Below are positions 19,256 through 27,053 of a stretch of 33,623 nt of DNA, piece after piece (positions within the stretch are counted from its first letter, which is position 1; each line of letters starts with the position of its first letter). The notes beneath the pieces were generated by a model. That model saw only the letters and a list, made by a program, of their open reading frames with translations. It was not told the origin of the DNA and did not search any database. This DNA comes from an uncultured Myxococcales bacterium (GTDB lineage: Bacteria > Myxococcota_A > Polyangia > Nannocystales > Nannocystaceae), in the NCBI GenBank assembly GCA_902826865.1, contig CADEGN010000061.1:1-33623 (forward strand). Reading direction: 5' to 3'. Both the position numbers and the translations under genes were made by a program.

Positions 19256-19346
19256 GCTAGCTCGACGGTCTTCACAGGGCGTTGCGGCCATCTTCGATCT
19301 TGAAGACGCAGCGCGAATGACTTGGCGCTGCGAAGGACGAAAGTCG

Positions 19347-19850
19347 ATGTTCACGTTTGGCAAGATCGTGCTGTCTTCTTTTTCACTGCTGTCGTCGTTG
19401 GCGGCCCCGCAGGCCGATCACGAGCGGGGCGGATCGGATCGTGTGAATGCCGGTATTTGCGCCAAGCTCACGTGTACGGATGCGCAACGGAGCAAGCTTG
19501 AGACGCTCCGCAGCGAGCTCCGTAAGGACAACGAAGCCGACCGCAAGGCGATCCGCGAACTCGAGCGAGAGCTCGGGGAGGAGCTGGTCAAGGCCGCGCC
19601 GGCCACGGCAGCGCTCGACCGCATCCGTGCTGCAATTGAGAAGCACCGGGCGCAGATCGCAGATCGTTGGCAAGACGCCGTGCTGAAGTTCCATGCTTCG
19701 CTTGATGCCAAACAACGGGCCGAGCTCGGGCGGTTGGTAAGCAAGGACGGTCTGCGCGCGCTCACGCATGGCCGTCGGCACCGGCAAGGTCAGGACAAGG
19801 CGCGCGCGAACCCGGGTCGCGGGCGCCGCGGCGACCACAAGCGCCGGTAG
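19347..19850 (+). CDS. Small periplasmic Spy/CpxP-like protein
   Basis: A 167-residue predicted exported protein. The N-terminus (MFTFGKIVLSSFSLLSSLAA) is a Sec signal peptide. The mature part has CAKLTCTD (two Cys five apart at 38 and 43), then a highly charged helical region (45-135, SKLETLRSELRKDNEADRKAIRELERE) and a very basic tail (HGRRHRQGQDKARANPGRGRR). Layout and the 'LT..Q...L..L' start of the helical part recall Spy/CpxP/ZraP periplasmic chaperones and metal-sensing proteins of myxobacteria; sequence similarity alone is weak. ATG 19347 is chosen because it gives the signal peptide and has AAGGA 9 nt upstream; the frame is open from 19188. Confidence 0.68.
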   Translation: MFTFGKIVLSSFSLLSSLAAPQADHERGGSDRVNAGICAKLTCTDAQRSKLETLRSELRKDNEADRKAIRELERELGEELVKAAPATAALDRIRAAIEKHRAQIADRWQDAVLKFHASLDAKQRAELGRLVSKDGLRALTHGRRHRQGQDKARANPGRGRRGDHKRR

Positions 19851-20010
19851 GGCCGCCCGCGAACGCAACCCACCGCGTACTAAGGCGTGGGGGGCGCGTG
19901 TGAACGCGCCGGGCGAACGTCGGAGATCGGATCATCCGCGATGGCCTGACACCACACGCGGTCCGGATCAGTGGCGCGGGGTCGATTGCGTCGACCCCCG
20001 CCATCGTCCC

Positions 20011-21054
20011 ATGATCCACGGGGCCCCGCGACGGATGTCAGCCCTGTTCCTGTTGGCTGTGGCACTGGCGACGCCCCCTGTCGACTTGCGGTGGCGTGCG
20101 CCTCAGGGCTGTCCCGATGCCGAGATGGCCGCCGACCGTCTCCTCGAGCTCCTGCCCGCCGAAGAAGGCCCGGCCGTCGTCGCCGACGTTTGGCTCGACT
20201 CGACCGACTCCGGGTATCGCGCCCGCGTGACGATCATCAACGATGACGCGCGAACCGAGCGGACGATCACGGGACGTTCGTGCACGACCGTAGCCGACGC
20301 GGCCGTCATCGTGGTGGCGGTTCATGTTGACGCGCTTGCGGTGGTGGCCGCACCCGCCGTGCGCGAACTCGTGACCGCGACACCCGAGCCCGCAACTCCC
20401 TCGTCACCTCGTCGACGGACGGGCGGACCTGTGCGCGAGCCGTCGTTGCCTGCTCAGGTTCCTGGCTCGACAACGAGCGGCCCGCGTGAAACCGCGGCGT
20501 CGAGCACGACCGCGCCGGCGCGGCCGCACCGACCGCCCCACGTCGGGCTCCGCGTCGGCGTCGGTGCGGCCCTGCGCCAGGTCCCCGCGGCCTCGCTGTT
20601 GGCGAGCGTCGGTGTCGGTGCATGGGTGCGACGCGTACGCGTAGATCTCGAGCTCGGCTGGGCGTTTTCCGCACGCGCGAGCCTGATCGGCCTTGCGACG
20701 AAGGGAGCCGACATCGCCCTGCTCCAGGGTGCGGCGCGGGTGAGTTGGGTGCCGCGCCTTGGCCGACTCGAGTTTGCGCTCGGCGGCGGCGTCTCGCTCG
20801 GCGACATGATTGCGACAGGGACGGGTCTGGCCCGCAATCGCACGCGCCACGACCTGTGGCTCGCGCTGCTCGCCGACGCCGGCCTCGTGTTTGCCCCGAT
20901 CCCCACGCTCGGTCTGTTCTTCGCGCCTGAGCTCAGCGTCGCCGTGAGGCGCCCGAGCTTTGTCGTCGACGCCGGGGATGGAGCGCGGTCCTTGTACCAA
21001 CCGCCGGTGCTCGGCGTGCGTTTGCTGGCTGGCCTCGAGGTTCGGCTGCGCTGA
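20011..21054 (+). CDS. Exported protein with Cys-pair N-terminal domain and predicted outer-membrane barrel
   Basis: A 347-residue protein with a signal peptide (MIHGAPRRMSALFLLAVALA). The N-terminal domain (about 24-112) has the pattern LRWRAPQGCPD and RTITGRSCTTVADAAVIVVAV, with two cysteines (34, 91) that could form a disulphide; I have the impression that this arrangement recurs in myxobacterial envelope proteins. A Pro/Thr-rich linker (about 115-172) precedes alternating amphipathic strands (HVGLRVGVGAALR, RVRVDLELGWAFSA, RLEFALGGGVSLG, LGVRLLAGLEVRLR) ending in a strand-like C-terminus, as in outer-membrane beta-barrels. The ATG at 20035 is an alternative start. The gene is 59 bp upstream of an ECF sigma gene and probably in its operon. 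Confidence 0.72.
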   Translation: MIHGAPRRMSALFLLAVALATPPVDLRWRAPQGCPDAEMAADRLLELLPAEEGPAVVADVWLDSTDSGYRARVTIINDDARTERTITGRSCTTVADAAVIVVAVHVDALAVVAAPAVRELVTATPEPATPSSPRRRTGGPVREPSLPAQVPGSTTSGPRETAASSTTAPARPHRPPHVGLRVGVGAALRQVPAASLLASVGVGAWVRRVRVDLELGWAFSARASLIGLATKGADIALLQGAARVSWVPRLGRLEFALGGGVSLGDMIATGTGLARNRTRHDLWLALLADAGLVFAPIPTLGLFFAPELSVAVRRPSFVVDAGDGARSLYQPPVLGVRLLAGLEVRLR

Positions 21055-21113
21055 CGGCGAGGGCTGCGCGCAATCGGCCATAATGGCGGCGTGCGAAACG
21101 CCCGGCGGATCGC

Positions 21114-21698
21114 GTGACGGAACGGGAAGCCGGCGGGCACTTGGATCTCGTGGCGGTGTCCGCAGCGCTCGACGACGACGCGTTTGCCGAGCTATATGCC
21201 GATCATCATGACGGTGTGCGGCGCACGCTGTCGTGCCTCGGCGTGCCCGAGGGCGCGCTCGACGATGCGGTCCAAGAGGTGTTTGTGGTGGTTCACCGCC
21301 GGCTCGGAGATCCCCAGCGCTTCACCACACTCAAGGGCTGGATCTATGGCGTGGCGCGGCGGATCGCCTGGCGCCACCACCGAACTGCTGGGCGTGGGCA
21401 GCGGCGGCTTGCGCTGGTCGAGGCCGACGTACCCACGTCGTTGCCCCCCGACGAACTGCTCGCCCAGCGCGAAGCCAGCGAGTTTATCCACGCGTTCCTT
21501 GCTGGTCTCGACGAGAGCCAGCGCGAGGTGTTCGTCCTCGCGGAGATCGAGAACGTACCGATTCCCGAGATCGCGACGATCGTCGGGGCGAAGCTCAACA
21601 CGGTGTATTCGCGTCTGCGCCTCGTCCGCGCCCGGTTCGAGGGGGCGGTCGTGCGCCGACAGACGCGGATCAGGCGGGAGGCGGGCCATGGCAACTGA
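21114..21698 (+). CDS. ECF-type RNA polymerase sigma factor
   Basis: A 194-residue sigma-70 family factor with only regions 2 and 4. Region 2 is at about 20-90 (FAELYADHHDGVRRTLSCLG, ALDDAVQEVFVVVHRRL, LKGWIYGVARRIAWRHHR); the DDAVQEVF segment is the RNA polymerase-binding helix. Region 4 is at about 128-180 (FLAGLDESQREVFVLAEIENVPIPEIATIVGAKLNTVYSRLRLVRARF), with a standard helix-turn-helix that reads the -35 element. The start is GTG. The stop codon overlaps the next gene by 11 bp. ECF factors are usually held by a membrane anti-sigma factor encoded next to them, which the following gene fits by position and topology. Confidence 0.93.
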   Translation: MTEREAGGHLDLVAVSAALDDDAFAELYADHHDGVRRTLSCLGVPEGALDDAVQEVFVVVHRRLGDPQRFTTLKGWIYGVARRIAWRHHRTAGRGQRRLALVEADVPTSLPPDELLAQREASEFIHAFLAGLDESQREVFVLAEIENVPIPEIATIVGAKLNTVYSRLRLVRARFEGAVVRRQTRIRREAGHGN

Positions 21699-22479
21699 AG
21701 AGGCGCGCGCGCTGATCGAGGTCTTCCGGAGGGCGACTGCCAGCCCGGCTGCGCTGCGCGAGTTCAACCGCCAAGGCATCCGGCGCAGGTTGGCGCGCGG
21801 GGATGCGGTCGCGCTTTCGGCAACCGCAGGCGTGGAAACGGACGCGGACGTGCCGCCCGGGCCGCAATCGCGGCGCTGGTCGTGGATCGGCGTTACCGTG
21901 GCGTGCGCGGCGGCATTGGTGACGGTGTGGTTGCTCGGTGGTTCGGAGCGTTGGCTCGCGGATCCAGCCGGGCCCGCGCCGCCTTCGTCCGCGGCCGATC
22001 TGCGCGTCGAGCCGTCACCGGCGGATGCGATCGATGCCGCGCCATCCGTTGTGCCCGCGACGCTGCCGCCGTTGGAGACACCGACGTCGCAAACGCCTGC
22101 GCCACAGGACCAGATCGAGGCGCATGATGACAGCGCCGCGAGGGGTGGCAGTCGCAGTCCTCCGCCGCGCAAGCGTGAGCCGCTGCCCATGGCGGACGCC
22201 ACCGACGTCTTGGCGGCGGAGCTTGCCGCGATCACGGCGGCGAAAGCCGCGTTGGCGCGCGGCGACGCCAAGGCCGCCCTCGCGCGCATCCTCGACTACC
22301 AAAGTCGTTTCGCCACGGGCAGCCTCGCCGAGGAGGGCTGGGTGCTGCGCATTCGTTCGCTTTGCCGACTCGATCAGCCAAGCGACGCTGCTGGGGCTGC
22401 CGCGGCCTTCGCTGCGGCCTTTCGCGGATCGGCGGCGGCTGCCGCGCTCGTCCGCCACCCGTGCCGCGAGAATCGGTGA
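21688..22479 (+). CDS. Single-pass membrane protein, probable anti-sigma factor
   Basis: A 263-residue protein translated from an ATG inside the sigma gene's end (ATGGCAACTGA), with GGGAGG upstream. Residues 1-60 are cytoplasmic and helical (ALIEVFRRATASPAALREF). A transmembrane segment lies at about 66-84 (WIGVTVACAAALVTVWLL), then a Pro/Ser/Asp-rich spacer (95-165) and an Ala-rich, TPR/YbgF-like helical domain (about 172-263, AKAALARGDAKAALARILDYQSRF). Position and topology suggest it holds the ECF factor at the membrane and senses the periplasm. It lacks the HxxxCxxC zinc motif of ZAS-type anti-sigma factors, so the role is inferred from context. Confidence 0.75.
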   Translation: MATEEARALIEVFRRATASPAALREFNRQGIRRRLARGDAVALSATAGVETDADVPPGPQSRRWSWIGVTVACAAALVTVWLLGGSERWLADPAGPAPPSSAADLRVEPSPADAIDAAPSVVPATLPPLETPTSQTPAPQDQIEAHDDSAARGGSRSPPPRKREPLPMADATDVLAAELAAITAAKAALARGDAKAALARILDYQSRFATGSLAEEGWVLRIRSLCRLDQPSDAAGAAAAFAAAFRGSAAAAALVRHPCRENR

Positions 22480-22526
22480 CGGACGGGGCCGGCCGCGGGC
22501 ACTTGGGATCGAGGAGTGCGAGAACG

Positions 22527-23435
22527 ATGAAGTTGGATTGGATTGCAGGGTCGATGTGCGCGCTGTTGTTGGGGGGATGTGGTGTCCCCAAGAGCGTGGG
22601 TGAGCTGGAGGACAGTGGCGAAGACTCGAGCGGTGACGACTCGAGCAGCGATTCCACGTCCGGGGGGAGCGCGAGCAGTGGCGGTGGCACCACCACCTCG
22701 GCGAGCGGATCGGGCACGGCAAGCAGCACCGAGTCAAACGGGACGTCGGATAGTGAAGGCGGCGACAGTACGACGGGTGGGCCGATTTGCATGGAGGAGC
22801 CCTGCGGCATTCCGCCTGAGCTCGAGGTCGGCGCGGCGGAGTGGACGTTGGATGGCGGCGGGTTCCCGAGCCGCGCGATCGTGGGGGCCGCGTGCACGGT
22901 CGGGGATGTCACCGAGGATGCCGGCGAGTTGGTCATCGTGCTCCAATGCGGTGAGCTGGAAGAGCACGTCCTACGAATGCCGAGCAACTCGGTGACCCCG
23001 CTATTTCTGACCGAGGGCACGCCGGTTATCCTCGATTTTCAGTTCGAGACTCCGTTCTGGATCAACACCTGGTTCTCACTGCGCACGACCGACGACGTCC
23101 TCCTCGTTGCCGGCGTCTCGAGTAGCAGCTTGCTGCCCGCCGCGAACGTCTTCTTCTTCGCTCCCATCAGCCTCGAGTCCCACGACGGCCCGTGTCTCCC
23201 GGACTGCGGCGTGGCCGAGTGCGGCGTGGACCAACGGCTCGCGCTCGGTGTCGCCATCGGCGACGATGCCCCCGTGGAGGTCCAGGACGGATCGATGGAG
23301 ATCTTCGGTGAGCTGAGCTCGTACGCGATCCTGCTCGAGAGGGCGACGAGGTTCATCGAGAACGATCCACCCGAGTGCGCCGACATCCCGTCCGGCTGGT
23401 ACCAGGCCGTGATCTACAACGCCGGCGAGGGTTGA
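22527..23435 (+). CDS. Stalked surface lipoprotein, function unknown
   Basis: A 302-residue lipoprotein: signal MKLDWIAGSMCALLLGGC with lipobox LGGC (Cys18). A long Ser/Gly/Asp/Thr stalk (about 25-85) leads to a globular domain with paired cysteines (ICMEEPCGIPPE, GAACTVG, LQCGELEEH, GPCLPDCGVAECGVDQ, PPECADIPSGWYQ). No known domain is recognised; aromatic-rich, strand-like segments (VILDFQFETPFWINTWFSLRT, NVFFFAPISLE) suggest a beta-rich fold. GAGGAG precedes the ATG at 22527; the open frame upstream overlaps the anti-sigma gene and is not protein-like. It starts 47 bp after the anti-sigma gene, so it may be the last gene of that operon and a candidate regulon member. A strong hairpin follows. 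Confidence 0.78.
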   Translation: MKLDWIAGSMCALLLGGCGVPKSVGELEDSGEDSSGDDSSSDSTSGGSASSGGGTTTSASGSGTASSTESNGTSDSEGGDSTTGGPICMEEPCGIPPELEVGAAEWTLDGGGFPSRAIVGAACTVGDVTEDAGELVIVLQCGELEEHVLRMPSNSVTPLFLTEGTPVILDFQFETPFWINTWFSLRTTDDVLLVAGVSSSSLLPAANVFFFAPISLESHDGPCLPDCGVAECGVDQRLALGVAIGDDAPVEVQDGSMEIFGELSSYAILLERATRFIENDPPECADIPSGWYQAVIYNAGEG

Positions 23436-23441
23436 CCGCGC

Positions 23442-23475
23442 AAGGTGGCGCGCGTCTGACGGCGCGCGCCACCTT
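23442..23475 (+). terminator. Strong terminator-like hairpin
   Basis: A perfect 13-bp inverted repeat (AAGGTGGCGCGCG at 23442-23454 and its complement at 23463-23475, 8-nt loop) begins 7 bp after the stop codon of the stalked lipoprotein gene. It is the strongest hairpin I noticed in the window. No T-run follows, as is common in high-GC genomes. It would close the barrel, sigma factor, anti-sigma factor and lipoprotein transcription unit. Confidence 0.6.
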
Positions 23476-23555
23476 CTCGGTACAGGTCCGGTGTTTGCCA
23501 CTCGTCGAGGATCGGCACGCCCCCGAGGTTGAGGGCGCTGCACGGACCACGTACG

Positions 23556-24596
23556 ATGCTGGCGATGATTCGCTGGTCGGCGACACCGTCCCGCGCGCGG
23601 GGAGCTTGCGCATTCTCCACGCCCCGGCGCGCCGTGGTCGCGTTGATCGCCGTGCTCGCCACGTGGCCGACCCAGGCATCGGCCGGCGATGACGAACGCG
23701 GGCGCCCGTGGGCGCGGGGCACCGCGCTGCCTACCTTCGGTTTCGGCGTTGGCCTTGGGCGCGACGTGACCAGCTTGCATTTCGCGCTCGGTGGTCGCTA
23801 CTTCGTCACCCATGGTCTCGCCGTCGGGCTGACGCTGTCGGACTCCGTCTCGATCTTTTCGAGTCGCCTGAAGTCCGAGTACCCCGGGATCGAGAAACAG
23901 ATCCCCACCAACGTGTTTGAGATCACTCCTTCGCTGCAGTACGTTTTCTTTCGCAGTCGGTGGTTCTCTCCTTACGCATACGCCGGCGTTGGGCCGTCGT
24001 TCTTTAACAACCGTCGCGGCACGTTCGGCCACTGGACTGCTGGCCCGGGCGCGTACATCCGTCTTGGGGGCCCCGTGTTCCTCGACGTGGGTGTCGGCTT
24101 TCGCGGACTGTTCCCAGTTGCGCGCTGCAACGACGCGTTCGAGTACGTCTCGGGGGGCGAGGCGGTTCAGCTGTCGAGCAGGTGCGCGTTTGGATGGGGC
24201 CCGAACATCGGCCTGGTCGTTGCGTTCGGTGGTCCGCGTGCGGGAAAGCGCCGCGAGGCGCCACCACCGAGCAACCCCTACGAGACGGTTACGCCGAGCC
24301 CGCCGACCAACGAGCCCGATGCTCCCACGGCCGACCCGTGGGAGGAGATCCCGGCTGCCGAGCCAACCGCGCCCGCGCCATCAGGTCCCGCGTCGCGACC
24401 GAGCCCCGAGTCGCCGCCGAGTCCCGTGTCGCCGCCGGGCCCCGCGACGCCGCCGGGCCCCGCGTCGCCATCGGGGGCGCAGACCGAACCAACCACGTCA
24501 CCGTCGCCGCAGGTGCCGACGCCGTCGGATGCCGCACCGCGCTCGCCGCCGCCCCGTGATACTCCGCCATCGATCGTGCCGCCCCCAACGGGTTGA
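23556..24596 (+). CDS. Predicted outer-membrane beta-barrel with Pro-rich C-terminal tail
   Basis: A 346-residue exported protein. The signal peptide ends around residue 42 (AVVALIAVLATWPTQASA) with a long basic n-region. The middle (about 55-235) has barrel-like alternating strands: FGFGVGLGRDVTSLHFALGGRYFV, GLAVGLTLSD, FEITPSLQYVFFR, FSPYAYAGVGPSFF, VFLDVGVGFRGLF and FGWGPNIGLVVAFG, resembling OmpA/OmpW-like eight-strand barrels. The last 110 residues are Pro/Ser/Thr-rich with repeated PSPxSPP/PGPASP units and no barrel-closing strand, so the tail lies either outside or in the periplasm. The start is uncertain: ATG 23556, ATG 23565 and TTG 23529 are all possible, and none has a good ribosome binding site. 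Cargo or function is unknown. Confidence 0.72.
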   Translation: MLAMIRWSATPSRARGACAFSTPRRAVVALIAVLATWPTQASAGDDERGRPWARGTALPTFGFGVGLGRDVTSLHFALGGRYFVTHGLAVGLTLSDSVSIFSSRLKSEYPGIEKQIPTNVFEITPSLQYVFFRSRWFSPYAYAGVGPSFFNNRRGTFGHWTAGPGAYIRLGGPVFLDVGVGFRGLFPVARCNDAFEYVSGGEAVQLSSRCAFGWGPNIGLVVAFGGPRAGKRREAPPPSNPYETVTPSPPTNEPDAPTADPWEEIPAAEPTAPAPSGPASRPSPESPPSPVSPPGPATPPGPASPSGAQTEPTTSPSPQVPTPSDAAPRSPPPRDTPPSIVPPPTG

Positions 24597-24694
24597 TCCA
24601 GCCGTTTCAGAGCGAAAGGCGGGGGCAGCGGCGCGCCGGGCGGCGGTTTCTTCCCTAGTCCAGCGGCGATACGCTACCTCTTCGGCCACAGCCC

Positions 24695-26134
24695 GTGCCG
24701 CTCCGACGGACAATTCCTCTTGCTCTCGGTCTCGTGTCTGCTGCGTGCGACCGCCAGCCCGATGCGACGCGCGACACCCTTGGCGGGTCGTACGAGGCGA
24801 GCGAACAAATGCTGCCAGGTGCGCCGGACGCCGCGCCGGAGGAGCGCACAGACGAGGCTGCAACGCCGCAGGTTGCGGTGGTCGCGTCTGCGCCGCCAAA
24901 AACGCCGGCGCGGACGCCGATCGCCACGCGCATCGCACGTCAGATGCTCATCTTGCGCGATGCGCCCGACGACGCCGCACCGATCCGGGGGCGCATCTCG
25001 CTGGGCGAAGCGTTCGAGGTGTACGCCTACGTCGAGGGTGACGGTTGCGGGGGCAAAGGCTGGGGTGACGTCGGCAACGATGCCTATGCGTGCCTCGAGG
25101 CAACGCGGCGTGCAGAGGCCGATAGCCCCGCGCCGCGCATGTTGCCTGAACTCCGCGATGGCGGCCTTGCGCCGTTCTTCTACGCAAAGGTCAAGTCCGG
25201 CCAGGTGGCGCATCGTTGGCGCACGTTGCAGGCGTGGATCGGCGGCGAGCCCCCCGTCGATGAGCTCGAGCCCGAACACGACTATTCGTTCGTGAACCGC
25301 CGTCGCGTCAAGGGCGAGATCGTGCTCGTCGACGAGAAGTACCGCATCGTCTTGGAGAAGGACGTGGCGCGGTATCGTCCCAGTCGATTCGCCGGGCGCG
25401 ACCTGCAGAAGGATCCCGTCGCTCCCGGAAAGCTATTGGCGTGGGGCATTACTTGGCCCGAAAACCCCGTGATGACCGAGCCGCGCGACGATGCCCCGCT
25501 CGCGAACTCGATCGACTATCAGGCCGAGCTCCTGCTCGAGCCGCAGGCGGAGCGCACCGCCGCGGGGTTGTGGTACCAGATCGACGAGGGCGGGTGGATC
25601 GCCGCGAAGCACATCAGCCGCTGGCAGCCCGCCACGCCGCCCGCTGACATCGCAGAGGATGAGGTCTGGATCGACATCGAACTCGAGGAGCAAGTGCTCA
25701 CGCTTTCTCGCGGAGAGACACCGCTCTTCGCGACCTTGGTGTCCACCGGTTTCAAGGGGCCGACGCCGCGCGGTTTGTTTCGGATCTCGATGAAGCAAGC
25801 GATTGGCCAGATGCAAGCTCGGCCCGACGCGGAAGAGCAGTACAATGTCGAAGCGGTTCCGTTCGTGCAGTACTTCAGCGGCAACTTCGCCTTGCACGGG
25901 GCGTTTTGGCACTATCGCTTCGGTCACAAGATCAGCCACGGTTGCGTGAATCTCTCGCCGCGCGACGCTGCGTATCTGTACGGGCAGACGGCACCGGCCG
26001 CCAAGGCGGGTTGGTTGCACGTCTACGAGTCGACGAAGCAGCCCGGCACGACGGTGCGGATCCGCCGCGGCAACGAGCCGGTGGTCGACAAGCGTCGGGC
26101 GTTCGGCGCCGCGGCATGGCCGGCGGCGGGGTGA
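24695..26134 (+). CDS. L,D-transpeptidase (YkuD) lipoprotein
   Basis: A 479-residue envelope enzyme. A GTG start gives a short lipoprotein signal (MPLRRTIPLALGLVSAAC, Cys18). Residues about 75-130 look like an SH3-type domain (ILRDAPDDAAPIRGRISLGEAFEVYAYVEG), and a second such region lies near 255-315 (DDAPLANSIDYQ, GGWIAAKHISRW). The YkuD catalytic domain (about 325-465) carries IDIELEEQVLTL, STGFKGPTPRGLF and the active-site motif, His401 followed by SHGCVNL with catalytic Cys417. Such enzymes make 3-3 peptidoglycan crosslinks or attach proteins to peptidoglycan; which applies cannot be told. The catalytic residues are intact. A hairpin follows at 26158-26179. Confidence 0.9.
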   Translation: MPLRRTIPLALGLVSAACDRQPDATRDTLGGSYEASEQMLPGAPDAAPEERTDEAATPQVAVVASAPPKTPARTPIATRIARQMLILRDAPDDAAPIRGRISLGEAFEVYAYVEGDGCGGKGWGDVGNDAYACLEATRRAEADSPAPRMLPELRDGGLAPFFYAKVKSGQVAHRWRTLQAWIGGEPPVDELEPEHDYSFVNRRRVKGEIVLVDEKYRIVLEKDVARYRPSRFAGRDLQKDPVAPGKLLAWGITWPENPVMTEPRDDAPLANSIDYQAELLLEPQAERTAAGLWYQIDEGGWIAAKHISRWQPATPPADIAEDEVWIDIELEEQVLTLSRGETPLFATLVSTGFKGPTPRGLFRISMKQAIGQMQARPDAEEQYNVEAVPFVQYFSGNFALHGAFWHYRFGHKISHGCVNLSPRDAAYLYGQTAPAAKAGWLHVYESTKQPGTTVRIRRGNEPVVDKRRAFGAAAWPAAG

Positions 26135-26157
26135 ATCCGACGGATTGCGACGCGCGT

Positions 26158-26179
26158 CGTACCGCGAGCGATCGGTACG
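26158..26179 (+). terminator. Hairpin downstream of the L,D-transpeptidase gene
   Basis: CGTACCG (26158-26164) pairs with CGGTACG (26173-26179) across an 8-nt loop, 24 bp after the stop codon. Candidate terminator; no T-tract. Confidence 0.4.
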
Positions 26180-26317
26180 GGACTTCGAGAACAACTCGTG
26201 TGTTGGCGCCGATTACGCGCATTGGCGGGCCGTTTGAGACACGGCGTTCCGCGTTGTTCGACTCGCAAGCGCAGGGTTGGCCGCGGCAGTGACGGAACGG
26301 GGGCGCCGTGGCCACCC

Positions 26318-26971
26318 ATGCGCATGCCGACCCGCTGGCCGCCTTCGGTGACCCTCGTAGTTGCGCTCGGAACCGGTTGTTTCGACCCCACGTCCCCGTC
26401 GCCGAGTGCAACAGATCCGACGTCGTCGACAACCGACGCCGGGACCCAGGCAACGTCGGAAACCACCGCGTCCACCACCACCGGCGCGAGCGATTCGGCC
26501 GTAGACACGTCGACGACGTCGTTGACCGACGACGTCTCGTCCGGGCCGACGGATACGTCCAGTACGGGCGCGGCATCGGATTCGACCGGGGACCACTGCA
26601 CCCCTGCGGATGCGTGCTCGCAAACCGTCGAGTGCACCGTGGGCACCTGCGTCGACTGCCAGTGCGTGTTCGACTACGGCCCGTGCGAGCAGTGCCCCTG
26701 CGATTGCCCACCCCCGAGTAACAGCATTGACTTCGTGGGGGGCTGCTTCTGCTACGTGCCGTGCGATCCATCGCAGCCGTCGTGCCCACTCCCGTCATCC
26801 GGGAACGCCTCGACGCTGTGCGGCAGCGACGGGGCATTCTTGGAGTGGGGATGCGGCCTGCCATGCGTGTCGCCCGAGGATCCGAGCTGCCCAGAGGCTA
26901 TGGACTGCATTCCCGCCCCCGACGGCCTCGCCGCCTGGGGAACCCACGTGTGCGCGGTCGCGGACCCCTAG
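26318..26971 (+). CDS. Cysteine-rich stalked lipoprotein
   Basis: A 217-residue predicted lipoprotein. The N-terminus MRMPTRWPPSVTLVVALGTGC gives Cys21, with an imperfect lipobox (Gly at -3). Residues about 22-90 are a Ser/Thr/Asp stalk. The C-terminal 125 residues hold about 20 cysteines, densest in CTVGTCVDCQCVFDYGPC and CEQCPCDCPPP, suggesting a small disulphide-knotted surface domain, EGF-like in density though I cannot assign a family. The start could also be ATG 26324; the open frame upstream to 26198 is Arg-rich and unlike protein. The even number of cysteines fits full disulphide pairing. Function unknown. It converges with the propeller lipoprotein gene. Confidence 0.68.
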   Translation: MRMPTRWPPSVTLVVALGTGCFDPTSPSPSATDPTSSTTDAGTQATSETTASTTTGASDSAVDTSTTSLTDDVSSGPTDTSSTGAASDSTGDHCTPADACSQTVECTVGTCVDCQCVFDYGPCEQCPCDCPPPSNSIDFVGGCFCYVPCDPSQPSCPLPSSGNASTLCGSDGAFLEWGCGLPCVSPEDPSCPEAMDCIPAPDGLAAWGTHVCAVADP

Positions 26972-27025
26972 TCGAACGCACCGGCGGTCCCCGGTGGTGG
27001 GTGCGCGCTCCCTTGTCTCACCCTC

Positions 27026-27044
27026 GCCAGCGGGCGTCGCTGGC
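27026..27044 (-). terminator. Hairpin between convergent lipoprotein genes
   Basis: A perfect 7-bp stem (GCCAGCG / CGCTGGC) with a 5-nt loop starts about 10 bp beyond the stop codon of the minus-strand propeller gene. A second hairpin (CACCGG at 26979-26984, CCGGTG at 26991-26996) sits just past the plus-strand stop codon. Together they could terminate both convergent transcripts; neither has a T-tract. Confidence 0.45.
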
Positions 27045-27053
27045 CCCGCACGA

